Positions 1 through 7,064 of a stretch of 7,169 nucleotides of DNA are shown here, piece after piece. Within the stretch, counting starts at the first letter, position 1. Each line of letters begins with the position of its first letter. A program made the translations under genes and the position numbers. The notes below the pieces were generated by a model. The model had not been told where the DNA came from. It ran no database searches and worked only from the letters and a program-made list of their open reading frames with translations. This DNA is from Paracoccaceae bacterium (GTDB taxonomy: Bacteria; Pseudomonadota; Alphaproteobacteria; Rhodobacterales; Rhodobacteraceae): contig DQCI01000181.1 of NCBI GenBank assembly GCA_003545125.1, forward strand, positions 9,875-17,043, written 5' to 3'.

Positions 1-46
1 CTGGAATCCTTGAGTGAATGAGTGTCTTGTTATGGTAACGGCGTCA

Positions 47-84
47 CCGGTCGGCGAAGACCACGCCGGTCGGTGAAGCTCACG
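47..84. repeat. Tandem 19-base direct repeat upstream of tctB
   Basis: Two head-to-tail 19-base units, 47-65 and 66-84, match at 16 of 19 positions; both begin CCGGTCGG and end CACG. They lie just before the ribosome binding site of the TctB gene. All three frames from base 1 stop within the first 21 bases (11-13, 15-17, 19-21), so any gene upstream must end there and bases 22-100 are an intergenic leader. The repeat could be a tandem operator site or a simple duplication; nothing in the sequence decides between them. Confidence 0.5.
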
Positions 85-100
85 GCAAGAAGGCGGGGAC

Positions 101-595
101 ATGGCTGAAGATAGCGAAAAAACGACCGAAGAAACGCTTGACCGCTATGTCGGCAACATCCTTTTGCCCACAATTGTCCTGGCATTTGCGGGCATTTTCT
201 TTGTCCAGACGTTCGACTTCCCCGGAGGAGGCGGCGATGTCGGGCCGGCCGGTGTCCCGTACCTGTGGATCGGGTTCACGACGCTGTTCACCATCGCGCT
301 CATCATCCAGGCGATCATGAAGAAGATGCCGCCGGACCCGATTCCGGGAAAGATCGGCTTCGTCCTCTTGTTTGCCGGTTGGCTGGTCGTCTATCTGATC
401 GGGATCCAGAATGCCGGCTACTACCTCAGCACATTCATCTTCCTCGTGGTGTCGATGTACGTGCTGGGTTACCGCAGATATGGCGTCATTCTCACCGTCG
501 CGATCGGGTGGCTGGTGTTTTCCTACATCGTGTTTTCCAAGTTCCTGTACATTCCGCTGCCCGAGGGCCCGCTGATGCGGCTGCTGGTCGGATAG
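101..595 (+). CDS. tctB: TctB family small permease of a tripartite tricarboxylate transporter (TTT)
   Basis: This 164-residue protein is the small membrane subunit of a TTT transporter. In this family it works with the large permease TctA and a periplasmic receptor TctC to import carboxylates or related solutes. The size and topology fit: about four to five hydrophobic segments (about residues 19-37, 51-73, 84-101, 108-123 and 128-146) after a charged cytoplasmic N-terminus. Family-typical signs are the VGPAGVPYLW stretch (about 47-56) after the first membrane segment and the C-terminal IPLPEGPL (about 151-158). The ATG at 101 follows a good GGCGGGG ribosome binding site. The cognate tctA is not next to it as usual but begins at 3185, after three other genes. 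No tctC is visible; it may lie upstream of the window. The family call is firm; the substrate cannot be inferred. Confidence 0.85.
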   Translation: MAEDSEKTTEETLDRYVGNILLPTIVLAFAGIFFVQTFDFPGGGGDVGPAGVPYLWIGFTTLFTIALIIQAIMKKMPPDPIPGKIGFVLLFAGWLVVYLIGIQNAGYYLSTFIFLVVSMYVLGYRRYGVILTVAIGWLVFSYIVFSKFLYIPLPEGPLMRLLVG

Positions 596-641
596 GCCAA
601 TACCGAAATCGACATCCAACAGCCAGAAAAGGGGGGGAACC

Positions 642-845
642 ATGTCGAAGAAGGGTCTTCCGTCAAAGGAAATACGAAAAGTCATCGCGAGGATCGAGCC
701 GGATCTCCAGCACCTCCTGGACCTGCTCGCCCACTCCGACCACGAAGATGATGAAGATGCCAACATCGTCGAAGACATGATCGAGAAAGGCGCCCGCGAT
801 CTGCTGATCGCGAAGCGCATTATCAAGGAACGAAAAAAACACTAG
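642..845 (+). CDS. Unrecognised small, highly charged protein (67 residues)
   Basis: I do not recognise this protein. The ATG at 642 follows a very purine-rich ribosome binding site (AGGGGGGGAACC), 46 bases after tctB ends, which supports real translation. The product is soluble and probably mostly helical. It has a basic N-terminus (SKKGLPSKEIRK), a leucine-rich helix (about residues 18-30), a central acidic and histidine-rich patch HSDHEDDED (about 31-39), and a second amphipathic helix ending in a basic tail (RIIKERKKH). There is no signal peptide or membrane segment. The acidic/His patch could bind a metal, but that is speculation. It is the last gene before a 141-base gap, so it may be co-transcribed with tctB. 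A chance reading frame is the main alternative; the ribosome binding site and the ordered charge pattern argue against it. Confidence 0.6.
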   Translation: MSKKGLPSKEIRKVIARIEPDLQHLLDLLAHSDHEDDEDANIVEDMIEKGARDLLIAKRIIKERKKH

Positions 846-986
846 GGGCCCAGGAAGGGCGCGAAAGATATATAAAACGCGCGGCAAGCGATCGGCGCGA
901 GATGCTTGCGACAACCCGGATCGTCACCATGACCCGTTGTTGCGGCCCCGCCTGTTCAAAACGTCCCCGATCAGCCCACCAATGGA
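846..986 (+). promoter_or_regulatory. Intergenic leader before the DUF47-PiT pair, possible promoter region
   Basis: This 141-base gap separates the small protein from the DUF47 gene. It contains an AT-rich island, 864-877 (includes GATATATAAAA), flanked by GCGCG (859-863) and CGCGC (878-882), which could pair as a five-base stem. The island stands out in a GC-rich window and could serve as a -10-like region, but I see no convincing -35 element and no clear Pho box. A promoter here would let the phosphate genes be controlled separately from tctB. The assignment rests on position and composition only. Confidence 0.3.
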
Positions 987-1661
987 ATGGATCAGAGCAT
1001 GCTGAAGGTCAAAAAACTCGCCCTGTTTGGGAAAACCAAACGACTGGAGTACGAATTCAACGAGTTCATGGACCGCATTATCGAGGGCAGCCTGCTGTTC
1101 GAAAAGGCATTCAAGAGCTATTTGCGCGACGGGATCAGCGACGATTTCAACGAGGTTGTCTCGGAGATCTCGCAACTTGAATCGGCCAATGACGACCAGA
1201 AGAAAAAGATCGAAACCCGGCTCTACGAGCAGACCTTGATCCCCGACCTCAGGGGCGATGTCCTCAGCCTGATCGAGGGGCTCGATGGCATTCTGAACAT
1301 CTACCAGGCCAACATCTTCCGTTTGTCGATCGAACGTCCCGACATCCCCGCTGAATACCACCGGGATTTCAAGGCGCTGGCCAAGGCATCGACGGCCTGC
1401 GTCGACTCATTGATCATGGCGTCGCGGGCGTTCTTCACCAATATCGACGCGGTGCGCGACCATGACGTGAAGGTCATGTTCTACGAATCCGAGGCCGACA
1501 AGATCAGCACGCGGCTGAAAACGGCGATCTTCGCCAGCGACTTGCCGCTCGATCACAAGATCCACCTTCGCTACTTTTCCGACCGGGTTGAAGACAGCTC
1601 CAACCGCGCCGAGGACGTGGCCGACAATCTCGCCATCTACACCTTGAAACGCTCGATCTGA
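987..1661 (+). CDS. DUF47/PhoU-like protein (PhoU_div family), partner of the PiT transporter
   Basis: This 224-residue, all-helical soluble protein belongs to the DUF47 (TIGR00153, PF01865) family, distant PhoU relatives usually encoded directly before a PiT permease and thought to modulate its activity or metal-phosphate handling. The length is typical. Both halves carry PhoU-style acidic motifs: E65xxxD69 with D91/E97/D100 in the first half, and E167xxxD171 with E202/D203 and E209xxxD213 in the second. These resemble the metal-binding ExxxD clusters of PhoU. The chosen ATG at 987 has a weak upstream site; the ATG at 999 (residue 5) is a possible alternative and changes little. The stop lies 11 bases before the PiT start, so the two are almost certainly co-transcribed. 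The family call is strong; the regulatory role is inferred from the family. Confidence 0.88.
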   Translation: MDQSMLKVKKLALFGKTKRLEYEFNEFMDRIIEGSLLFEKAFKSYLRDGISDDFNEVVSEISQLESANDDQKKKIETRLYEQTLIPDLRGDVLSLIEGLDGILNIYQANIFRLSIERPDIPAEYHRDFKALAKASTACVDSLIMASRAFFTNIDAVRDHDVKVMFYESEADKISTRLKTAIFASDLPLDHKIHLRYFSDRVEDSSNRAEDVADNLAIYTLKRSI

Positions 1662-1672
1662 AAGCTGGCACG

Positions 1673-3157
1673 TTGGATTTCACTGTCCTCATATTCCTCA
1701 CGAGCGGGCTGTTCCTGGGCTGGTCGCTTGGCGCAAACGATGCCGCCAACGTGTTCGGCACGGCGGTCGGCACGCGCATGGTGCAATTCACCACCGCGGC
1801 CATCGTCGGCAGCATCTTCATCGTCCTCGGGTCGGTCCTGAGCGGCGCCGGCGCCGCCCACACCCTGGGCAAGCTCGGCTCGATCAATGCGCTCGCGGGG
1901 TCGTTCATGGCGGCCCTGGCGGCGGCGACGACGGTCTATGCGATGACCAAGCTTGAGCTGCCGGTCTCGACCAGCCAGGCGATTGTCGGGGCGATCATCG
2001 GCTGGAACCTGTTCAGCGGGTCGGTGACCGACCTCAACGCGCTGACCAAGATCCTGTTGACCTGGGTGGCCTGCCCGGTGCTTGCCGCCGTGATCGCGGC
2101 ACCGCTCTATCTCGGCGTCGAAAAATACCTCAGATGGGCCAAGCTGCATATCCTGAGCCGCGACGTCTACACAAGGATCGCGCTGATCCTCGCCGGCGCG
2201 TTCGGCTCGTATTCGCTGGGGGCGAACAACATCGCCAATGTCATGGGCGTGTTCGTGCCGGCCTCACCGTTCACCGATTTCACCTTCGCTGGCGGTTACA
2301 CCTTCACCGGGATCCAGCAATTGTTCCTGCTCGGGGCGCTGGCGATTGCCGTGGGCGTGTTCACCTATTCCAAACGGGTCATGCTCACCGTGGGCGGCGG
2401 GCTGATGCCGCTGTCGCCGATCGCGGCCTGGGTGGTGGTGATTTCCCACTCGATCGTGCTGACCCTGTTCGCCTCGGAAGGCCTTGAGCATTTCCTGGCC
2501 AGCAACGGGCTGCCGACGATCCCGCTGGTGCCTGTCTCGAGCTCGCAAGCGGTCGTCGGCGCGGTGATCGGCATTGGCCTTCTCAAGGGCGGGCGCAACG
2601 TGCGCTGGCGGGTGCTGGGCAACATCTCGATGGGTTGGGTGACCACCCCGGTGATCTCCGCCATCATCTGCTTCGTGTCTCTCTTCGTCCTGCAGAACGT
2701 GTTCAACCAGAAGGTCTACACCGAGGTTCACTTCACGTTGTCCAGCGACGTGATGGATCACCTGGTCGAGCGGTCCCTGCCGGTCGAAGACCTGGCCGAG
2801 ATGCGCGATGAGGACTACCGCTCGGCACGGGAGTTCCTGGCGGCGATTGGCGAGCGGACCTATCTGACCGGCTACCAACAGGAAGAGATCCTCGAGATCG
2901 CCGAAATCGCCGATCTTGCGATCACCGCCGAGCTTGTCGGGACGTTGGAGGCGGATTGGCTGACGCAAAACCAGATCACCGCTCTGTGGCGCCTGTCCGG
3001 GCAGCACTTCGACACGAAGTGGGCTTTGGCCGAGGCCCTCGAAGCGATCAGCGAGGAATGGCGCGCACTGCCGCGTGACCTCAAGAACAAGACCTACAAC
3101 AAGCAACTCGAAGCGAAACTGGACTTTGTCTATCGAACCTTCACTGTCAACCAGTGA
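1673..3157 (+). CDS. pit: PiT family inorganic phosphate permease
   Basis: This 494-residue integral membrane protein belongs to the PiT (PF01384) family, low-affinity ion-coupled phosphate (or metal-phosphate) importers of the inner membrane. The internal duplication of the family is clear. The first half has GANDAAN (residues 20-26) and STSQAIVGAIIG (99-110); the second has GANNIAN (183-189) and SSSQAVVGAVIG (289-300). About ten hydrophobic segments occupy residues 1 to about 345. After that comes an unusual soluble, charged, helical tail of about 150 residues, probably cytoplasmic. The start is a TTG at 1673, 11 bases after the DUF47 stop with a modest AAAGCTGG site; no ATG lies nearer before the first conserved motif. 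The upstream DUF47 partner supports phosphate as substrate, though some PiT members carry sulfate. The second GAN motif has Asn where many members have Asp. Confidence 0.92.
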   Translation: MDFTVLIFLTSGLFLGWSLGANDAANVFGTAVGTRMVQFTTAAIVGSIFIVLGSVLSGAGAAHTLGKLGSINALAGSFMAALAAATTVYAMTKLELPVSTSQAIVGAIIGWNLFSGSVTDLNALTKILLTWVACPVLAAVIAAPLYLGVEKYLRWAKLHILSRDVYTRIALILAGAFGSYSLGANNIANVMGVFVPASPFTDFTFAGGYTFTGIQQLFLLGALAIAVGVFTYSKRVMLTVGGGLMPLSPIAAWVVVISHSIVLTLFASEGLEHFLASNGLPTIPLVPVSSSQAVVGAVIGIGLLKGGRNVRWRVLGNISMGWVTTPVISAIICFVSLFVLQNVFNQKVYTEVHFTLSSDVMDHLVERSLPVEDLAEMRDEDYRSAREFLAAIGERTYLTGYQQEEILEIAEIADLAITAELVGTLEADWLTQNQITALWRLSGQHFDTKWALAEALEAISEEWRALPRDLKNKTYNKQLEAKLDFVYRTFTVNQ

Positions 3158-3184
3158 ACCGGGCAACGGCGAACGGGTGGGAAC

Positions 3185-4683
3185 ATGGAAATACTCGACA
3201 GCCTCGCGTACGGATTTGGCACCTTGCTTGGATGGCAACCGATCCTGATCATCATCGCTGGCGTTGTCGTCGGGATCATTGTCGGGGCCATGCCGGGCCT
3301 GTCGCCGTCCACCGGTGTCGCCCTGCTGGTGCCCTTCAGCTACACGATGTCGCCGGCTCTGGCCGTCATCCTGCTGGTCTCGATCTATATCTCGTCGAAC
3401 TACGGCGGTTCGATCACGGCGGTTCTGATCAACACACCGGGCACACCGGCCGCAGCGGCCACGGCGATTGACGGGTTCCCGCTGACCCTCAAGGGGCAGG
3501 CCGGCAAGGGATTGGGCATGTCGCTGATCGCCTCGACCATCGGCGGCGTTTTCGGCACCATCATCCTGATCGCCTTCGCTGTGCCGCTGGCCCGGCTGGC
3601 GATCGGTTTCCACCCGGCCGACTATTTCGCGCTGGCCATTTTCGGGCTGACCACGGTCGGATCGCTGGGCGGCGGCAATGTCGCCAAGGCGATGGTCGCG
3701 GTGCTGGTCGGTTTGTTGATCAACACCGTCGGTCTGGATCCGATTTCCGGCGTGTCACGCTTCACCTTCGGTGCCGACGCGCTCTATGACGGGTTCAGCC
3801 TGATCCCCGCGCTGATCGGCCTGTTTGCGCTCAGCGTCGTCTTCACCGCCTTTGAAAAAGGCAAGCTGAGCAAGCGCCAGGTGTCGGCCGCGGGGGGCAA
3901 ATTCCCGACCTGGGCAGAATCCTGAAAAACCAAGTTCACCATCGCCCGCTCGTCGGTTCTGGGCACGATCATCGGGATCTTCCCCGGGGCCGGTGCCACC
4001 ATCGCCTCGTTCATCAGCTACAACCTCGCCCAACGCACCTCGAAGAAGCCGGAGGAGTTCGGCAAAGGTGCGATTGACGGGATTGCCGCCTCGGAATCGG
4101 CGAACTCGAGCTCGGTCGGCGGCGCATTGATCCCGCTGCTCGCCCTTGGGATTCCGGGCAGCGCGACCGACGCGGTTCTGATCGGGCGCTTCAGCTTCAC
4201 GACATCACGCCCGGCCCGTTGCTGTTCGAAAGCAACCCGGAGATCGTCTACGGCATCTTCGCCTCGCTGATCGTGGCCAACATCGCGATGTTGTTTCTCG
4301 GCCTGTTCGGTGTGCGCTACTTCGCCAAGGTCGTCGAGGTGCCGCCGGCTGTGCTCTACCCGATGATCCTGGCGATCTCGCTGATCGGCAGCTTCGCCGT
4401 GCGCTCCTCCTTCTTCGACGTGGGCGCCTGCTTTGGGTTCGGCGTGATCGGCTGGATCTTCAAGCGTTACGGCTACCCGGTGGCCCCGATCGTGCTTGGC
4501 ATCGTCCTTGGCGGCCTGCTGGAATCGAACTTCCGGCGCGCCGTCATGATGGACGGACCGACCGTCTTCTTCACCGAGCCGCTCTCGGCCGTGATGCTGA
4601 CAGTCGCCGCCGCCCTGTTCCTGTGGCCGGTCTACAAGAGCTTCAGAAACCGCCGCAATCGGGCCGAAGCCAAGTCCCGGTAA
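3185..4683 (+). pseudogene. tctA: TctA family large permease of a TTT transporter, interrupted by a stop codon and a frameshift
   Basis: This is the large membrane subunit of a TTT transporter, partner of TctB. It starts at ATG 3185 after a clear GGTGGG site, 27 bases after the PiT gene. Residues 1-246 read normally, with GAMPGLSPSTG (about 34-44), YGGSITAVLINTPGTP (about 73-88), DGFPL (about 96-100) and the RFTFGADAL region (about 192-200). An in-frame TGA at 3923-3925 then ends the frame. The same frame continues with strong homology beyond it (GTIIGIFPGAGATIASF, FGKGAIDGIAASESAN, LGIPGS). Near 4184-4187 one base is missing, most simply a G from a run of four. From 4189 the +1-phase frame restores LQLHDITPGPLLFESNPE and runs to the TAA at 4681-4683. 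Repairing both gives 499 residues, the normal family length. No other deletions are seen. It is either a young pseudogene or carries sequence errors. Confidence 0.85.
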
Positions 4684-5204
4684 CGACGGGCTGCCGCGAT
4701 GTGTCGACTGACGCGTCTGACAGATTGATGGCTCCGCTGCCCGGTTCCCCGGTCCGGGCCCGGCGACGGGGCCGCGTGCACCGAGGGCCTGGTCGAGGCA
4801 CTCCGGCAGCGGCGCACCCAGTTGGTAGACCGGCGGACCGGGGCGATTGCGTCAGAGAACGCCGGCGCGGCGCTGTGAAGTGGGCCAGCAGAACACCCGG
4901 GGCGGCCTTGTCGGCGCCAGCTGCCACTCACCCTGCGCGACCAGCGGGATGAGGTCGCTGCGGGGCGCGACAAAGCCCACCATCTGCTCCCTTTCCGATG
5001 ACAGGGGAGATGTCTCCACGGGAAAGCTCTGCAGGAAGGTCCGTTTGGCCTTTCCGCTCGCATTTGAAGCGATCGTGCGACCGCGGCACGCCCTCCGATG
5101 CCCGCAACACTTGATTTGGGGCCGGGATTGAACCATTTTGGAACGTCGGTATGCCAATTGGGGAATGCCGGTTTGGATTTCTTCTTTTTTGGAAAGGCTG
5201 GTTG
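4684..5204. other. About 520-base intergenic region without a convincing gene
   Basis: No reading frame here shows a recognisable domain. Frames on both strands stay open for long stretches, as expected in GC-rich DNA, and their translations are rich in Arg, Pro, Ser and Cys without hydrophobic patterning, typical of non-coding sequence. The 4735-4785 part is C/G-rich with the 10-base palindrome CCGGGCCCGG. The 4880-5110 part reads more like an ordered block of mixed composition and could be a dispersed intergenic repeat; I cannot test that from one copy. The final stretch before the next gene is more T-rich (5171-5190) and may contain its promoter, but no clear -35/-10 pair is visible. Confidence 0.5.
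5191..5197 (+). promoter_or_regulatory. Ribosome binding site that decides the Na/Pi cotransporter start
   Basis: The purine run GGAAAGG lies 7 bases before a GTG at 5205 and 4 bases before a TTG at 5202, in frame with the downstream gene. The ATG at 5151, which would add 18 residues, has no comparable site upstream (only GGAACG, weakly placed). The site therefore favours GTG 5205, which also removes an atypical N-terminal extension. Confidence 0.6.
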
Positions 5205-6860
5205 GTGTCTGAACCGCACGTGATTCAAATCCTCATCAGTATCGCAGGCGCTGCGGCCCTGTTGATCTGGGCCGTGCGATTGGTGCGGACCGGGGTTGAG
5301 CGCGGCTTTTCAGTTCAGATGCGCATCTGGTTGAGGCACTCCGCCAGGAACCGTTGGCTTGCGGCGGGCACCGGCATGGGCGCAGCGGTCCTGTTGCAAA
5401 GTTCCACCGCTGTTGCCGTTCTGGTGTCCAACTTCGTGGCGAAAGGCGGGGTGGCAACAGCGACAGGGCTGGCCATTCTTTTGGGTGCGGATGTCGGATC
5501 GGCGGTCGTGACCCAGCTTTTGATGGTGCGCCAACCCATTCTCATTCCGCTGTTGATCCTGATTGGCGTGATCGTGTTCTTGCGCGGCGAAGGCAGCAGT
5601 ACCAGACAAGTTGGCCGGATCATCATCGGGCTGGCGTTGATATTCGTCTCCCTCGACATGATCCGCAGCGCGACGGGACCGATGATATCGGACCCTGCCA
5701 CGCAGACTGTCATGGCCTATCTGGGGCGCGATTTGCTCACCGCCTTTGTGATTGGCGCGGTCTTTGCATGGGGCGTGCATTCCAGCGTCGCGGCTGTTTT
5801 GTTGTTTGTCACACTGGCCGGACAAGCCATCCTTCCGGTCCCTGCCGCCGCCGCAATGATCCTGGGTGCCAATTTGGGAGGGGCGTTCATTGCGTTCGTT
5901 CTGACATACACCGCGCCGATCGCATCGCGGCGGATGGTCATGGCCAATCTGCTGCTTCGCGGCGGAGGCGCTGTTCTGGCGATAGCGCTGATTGCGGCGA
6001 TGCCCGGCATCTTGGGGTATTTGGGCGCCACACCGGCACGGCAATCCATCAACCTGCATTTGGCATTCAACCTAACACTGGCGGTTCTGGCTCTGCCGTT
6101 TGTCAGGCCCGTAACAGCAGGGCTGGCGCGTCTCATGGTCGATACGCCTGCAAGTGATATGCCTTTGGATGCTGTCAGCGCGCTTGATCCTGCCCTGTTG
6201 GACAAACCGCAGCGCGGACTTGACTGTGCGGCGCGCGAATTGCTCGGGATGGGGCAGAAGATCGAACACATGCTCCAGGCGATCGATCCTCTCTATGATC
6301 GCTGGAACGGCGCCGCCGCCGAAGCGGTCCGCAGCCAGGATGCCGCCATCAAGAAGACGCACCTTGATATCAAACTCTACCTCGCGCGGATGGGCCAGAA
6401 GGGTCTGGACGAAGACCTGATCCGCCGCTCAATGGACCTTGCGTCAATATCGACCAGCCTTGAGTCCGCGTCTGACACCATCGCAAGATCCATGCTTGAA
6501 CTGGCCCACCGGCTCGATGTGCAGAACCTGCAATTTTCGCCGCAGGGCCGCGAAGACATCCGCAAGTTCACGGATCGGGTTCATAGCAACGTGCAACTGG
6601 CCCTCAATGTGATGTTGAATCAGAACCCGGCCGAGGCACGTGAGCTTGTGTTGGCCAAAGAAAAGGTGCGCAAAGTCGAACAGAAACTGCAGCGAAGCCA
6701 CATCGAAAGACTGCGGGAGGGACTGTCGAGGAGCATCGAGACCAGCAACATATTTCAAGAAACCCTGCGGTCATTGAAACAGATAAACACGGCGTTTTCG
6801 ATGGTCGGCTACCCGATCCTCTTGAAATCGGGTGAACTCTTGAAGAGCCGTCTCGTGTAG
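5205..6860 (+). CDS. Na/Pi cotransporter family protein with PhoU-like C-terminal domain
   Basis: This protein is 551 residues from GTG 5205 (569 from the alternative ATG 5151). It belongs to the Na/Pi cotransporter family (PF02690, NptA/YjbB-like), inner-membrane sodium-phosphate carriers, some of which export phosphate. The membrane half (about residues 8-305) holds two inverted copies of the family repeat. The first has LLQSSTAVAVLV (64-75) and GADVGSA (94-100); the second has HSSVAAVLLF (192-201) and GANLGGAF (221-228), followed by HLAFNLTLA (285-293). The QSS motif of copy two reads HSS. Residues about 335-551 are soluble, helical and charged, like the PhoU-like tail common in bacterial members, and probably regulate transport. 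The gene stands apart from the operon upstream, separated by about 520 bases, so it probably has its own promoter. The family call is firm; transport direction is unknown. Confidence 0.88.
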   Translation: MSEPHVIQILISIAGAAALLIWAVRLVRTGVERGFSVQMRIWLRHSARNRWLAAGTGMGAAVLLQSSTAVAVLVSNFVAKGGVATATGLAILLGADVGSAVVTQLLMVRQPILIPLLILIGVIVFLRGEGSSTRQVGRIIIGLALIFVSLDMIRSATGPMISDPATQTVMAYLGRDLLTAFVIGAVFAWGVHSSVAAVLLFVTLAGQAILPVPAAAAMILGANLGGAFIAFVLTYTAPIASRRMVMANLLLRGGGAVLAIALIAAMPGILGYLGATPARQSINLHLAFNLTLAVLALPFVRPVTAGLARLMVDTPASDMPLDAVSALDPALLDKPQRGLDCAARELLGMGQKIEHMLQAIDPLYDRWNGAAAEAVRSQDAAIKKTHLDIKLYLARMGQKGLDEDLIRRSMDLASISTSLESASDTIARSMLELAHRLDVQNLQFSPQGREDIRKFTDRVHSNVQLALNVMLNQNPAEARELVLAKEKVRKVEQKLQRSHIERLREGLSRSIETSNIFQETLRSLKQINTAFSMVGYPILLKSGELLKSRLV

Positions 6861-7064
6861 GCATTTTTGTGCCGTCCCAATGAGCCGGGGCGTGTCGTCA
6901 TGAGACAGGATTTCCAAGCTTTGCCGCGCACCATGTAGCCTTGGCGTACGGGCTCCCTGCCAGATGCATCTTTCATTTTGCAGACAAGTCGCGCGTCCGA
7001 ACCCCCGGCCCCCGGTCCGTCTTTGGGCATCGGCGGGCATGCCCGCGCGCACCGAAACGCCGGG
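6861..7064. other. Intergenic region between convergent genes, with short hairpins
   Basis: This lies between the + strand Na/Pi gene and the end of a - strand gene. Just at the stop is a small hairpin, GGCA (6860-6863) and TGCC (6870-6873) around a TTTTTG loop, too weak to call a terminator. Near the - strand gene is a perfect 14-base palindrome, GCGGGCATGCCCGC (7033-7046), with no T-run after it on either strand. It could be part of a termination structure for the - strand gene. The open frames seen here look like chance translations. Confidence 0.4.

Noticed and set aside
1..21. C-terminus of an upstream tctC receptor gene
   Set aside because: All three frames stop within 21 bases, leaving at most six codons to judge. 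The expected gene order makes it plausible but the sequence cannot support it.
925..945. Possible Pho box before the DUF47 gene (GTCACCATGACC)
   Set aside because: It lacks the two direct CTGTCAT-like repeats at the required 11-base spacing.
2264..3613. 449-codon open frame on the - strand opposite PiT and tctA
   Set aside because: It is a shadow of two well-supported + strand genes. Its translation is rich in Arg, Asp, Gln and His with no domain, as expected from the antisense of GC-rich membrane-protein genes.
3923..3925. TGA in tctA read as selenocysteine
   Set aside because: The TctA family has no selenoprotein members, the position corresponds most simply to Trp (TGG), and a second frameshift lesion exists in the same gene.
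4847..5131. 94-codon + strand frame in the intergenic region
   Set aside because: No ribosome binding site, Cys/Arg-rich translation, no hydrophobic pattern or motif. Treated as non-coding, possibly part of a repeat.
5151..5204. ATG 5151 as the start of the Na/Pi gene
   Set aside because: It lacks a good ribosome binding site and adds an atypical 18-residue extension; GTG 5205 has GGAAAGG at proper spacing. It is not fully excluded.
4632..5228. 198-codon - strand frame across the tctA end and the intergenic region
   Set aside because: It overlaps the conserved tctA C-terminus and the translation is Arg/Pro/Ser-rich without domain or convincing ribosome binding site.
6860..6873. Rho-independent terminator after the Na/Pi gene
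   Set aside because: The stem has only four pairs, the T-run sits in the loop and no T-run follows.
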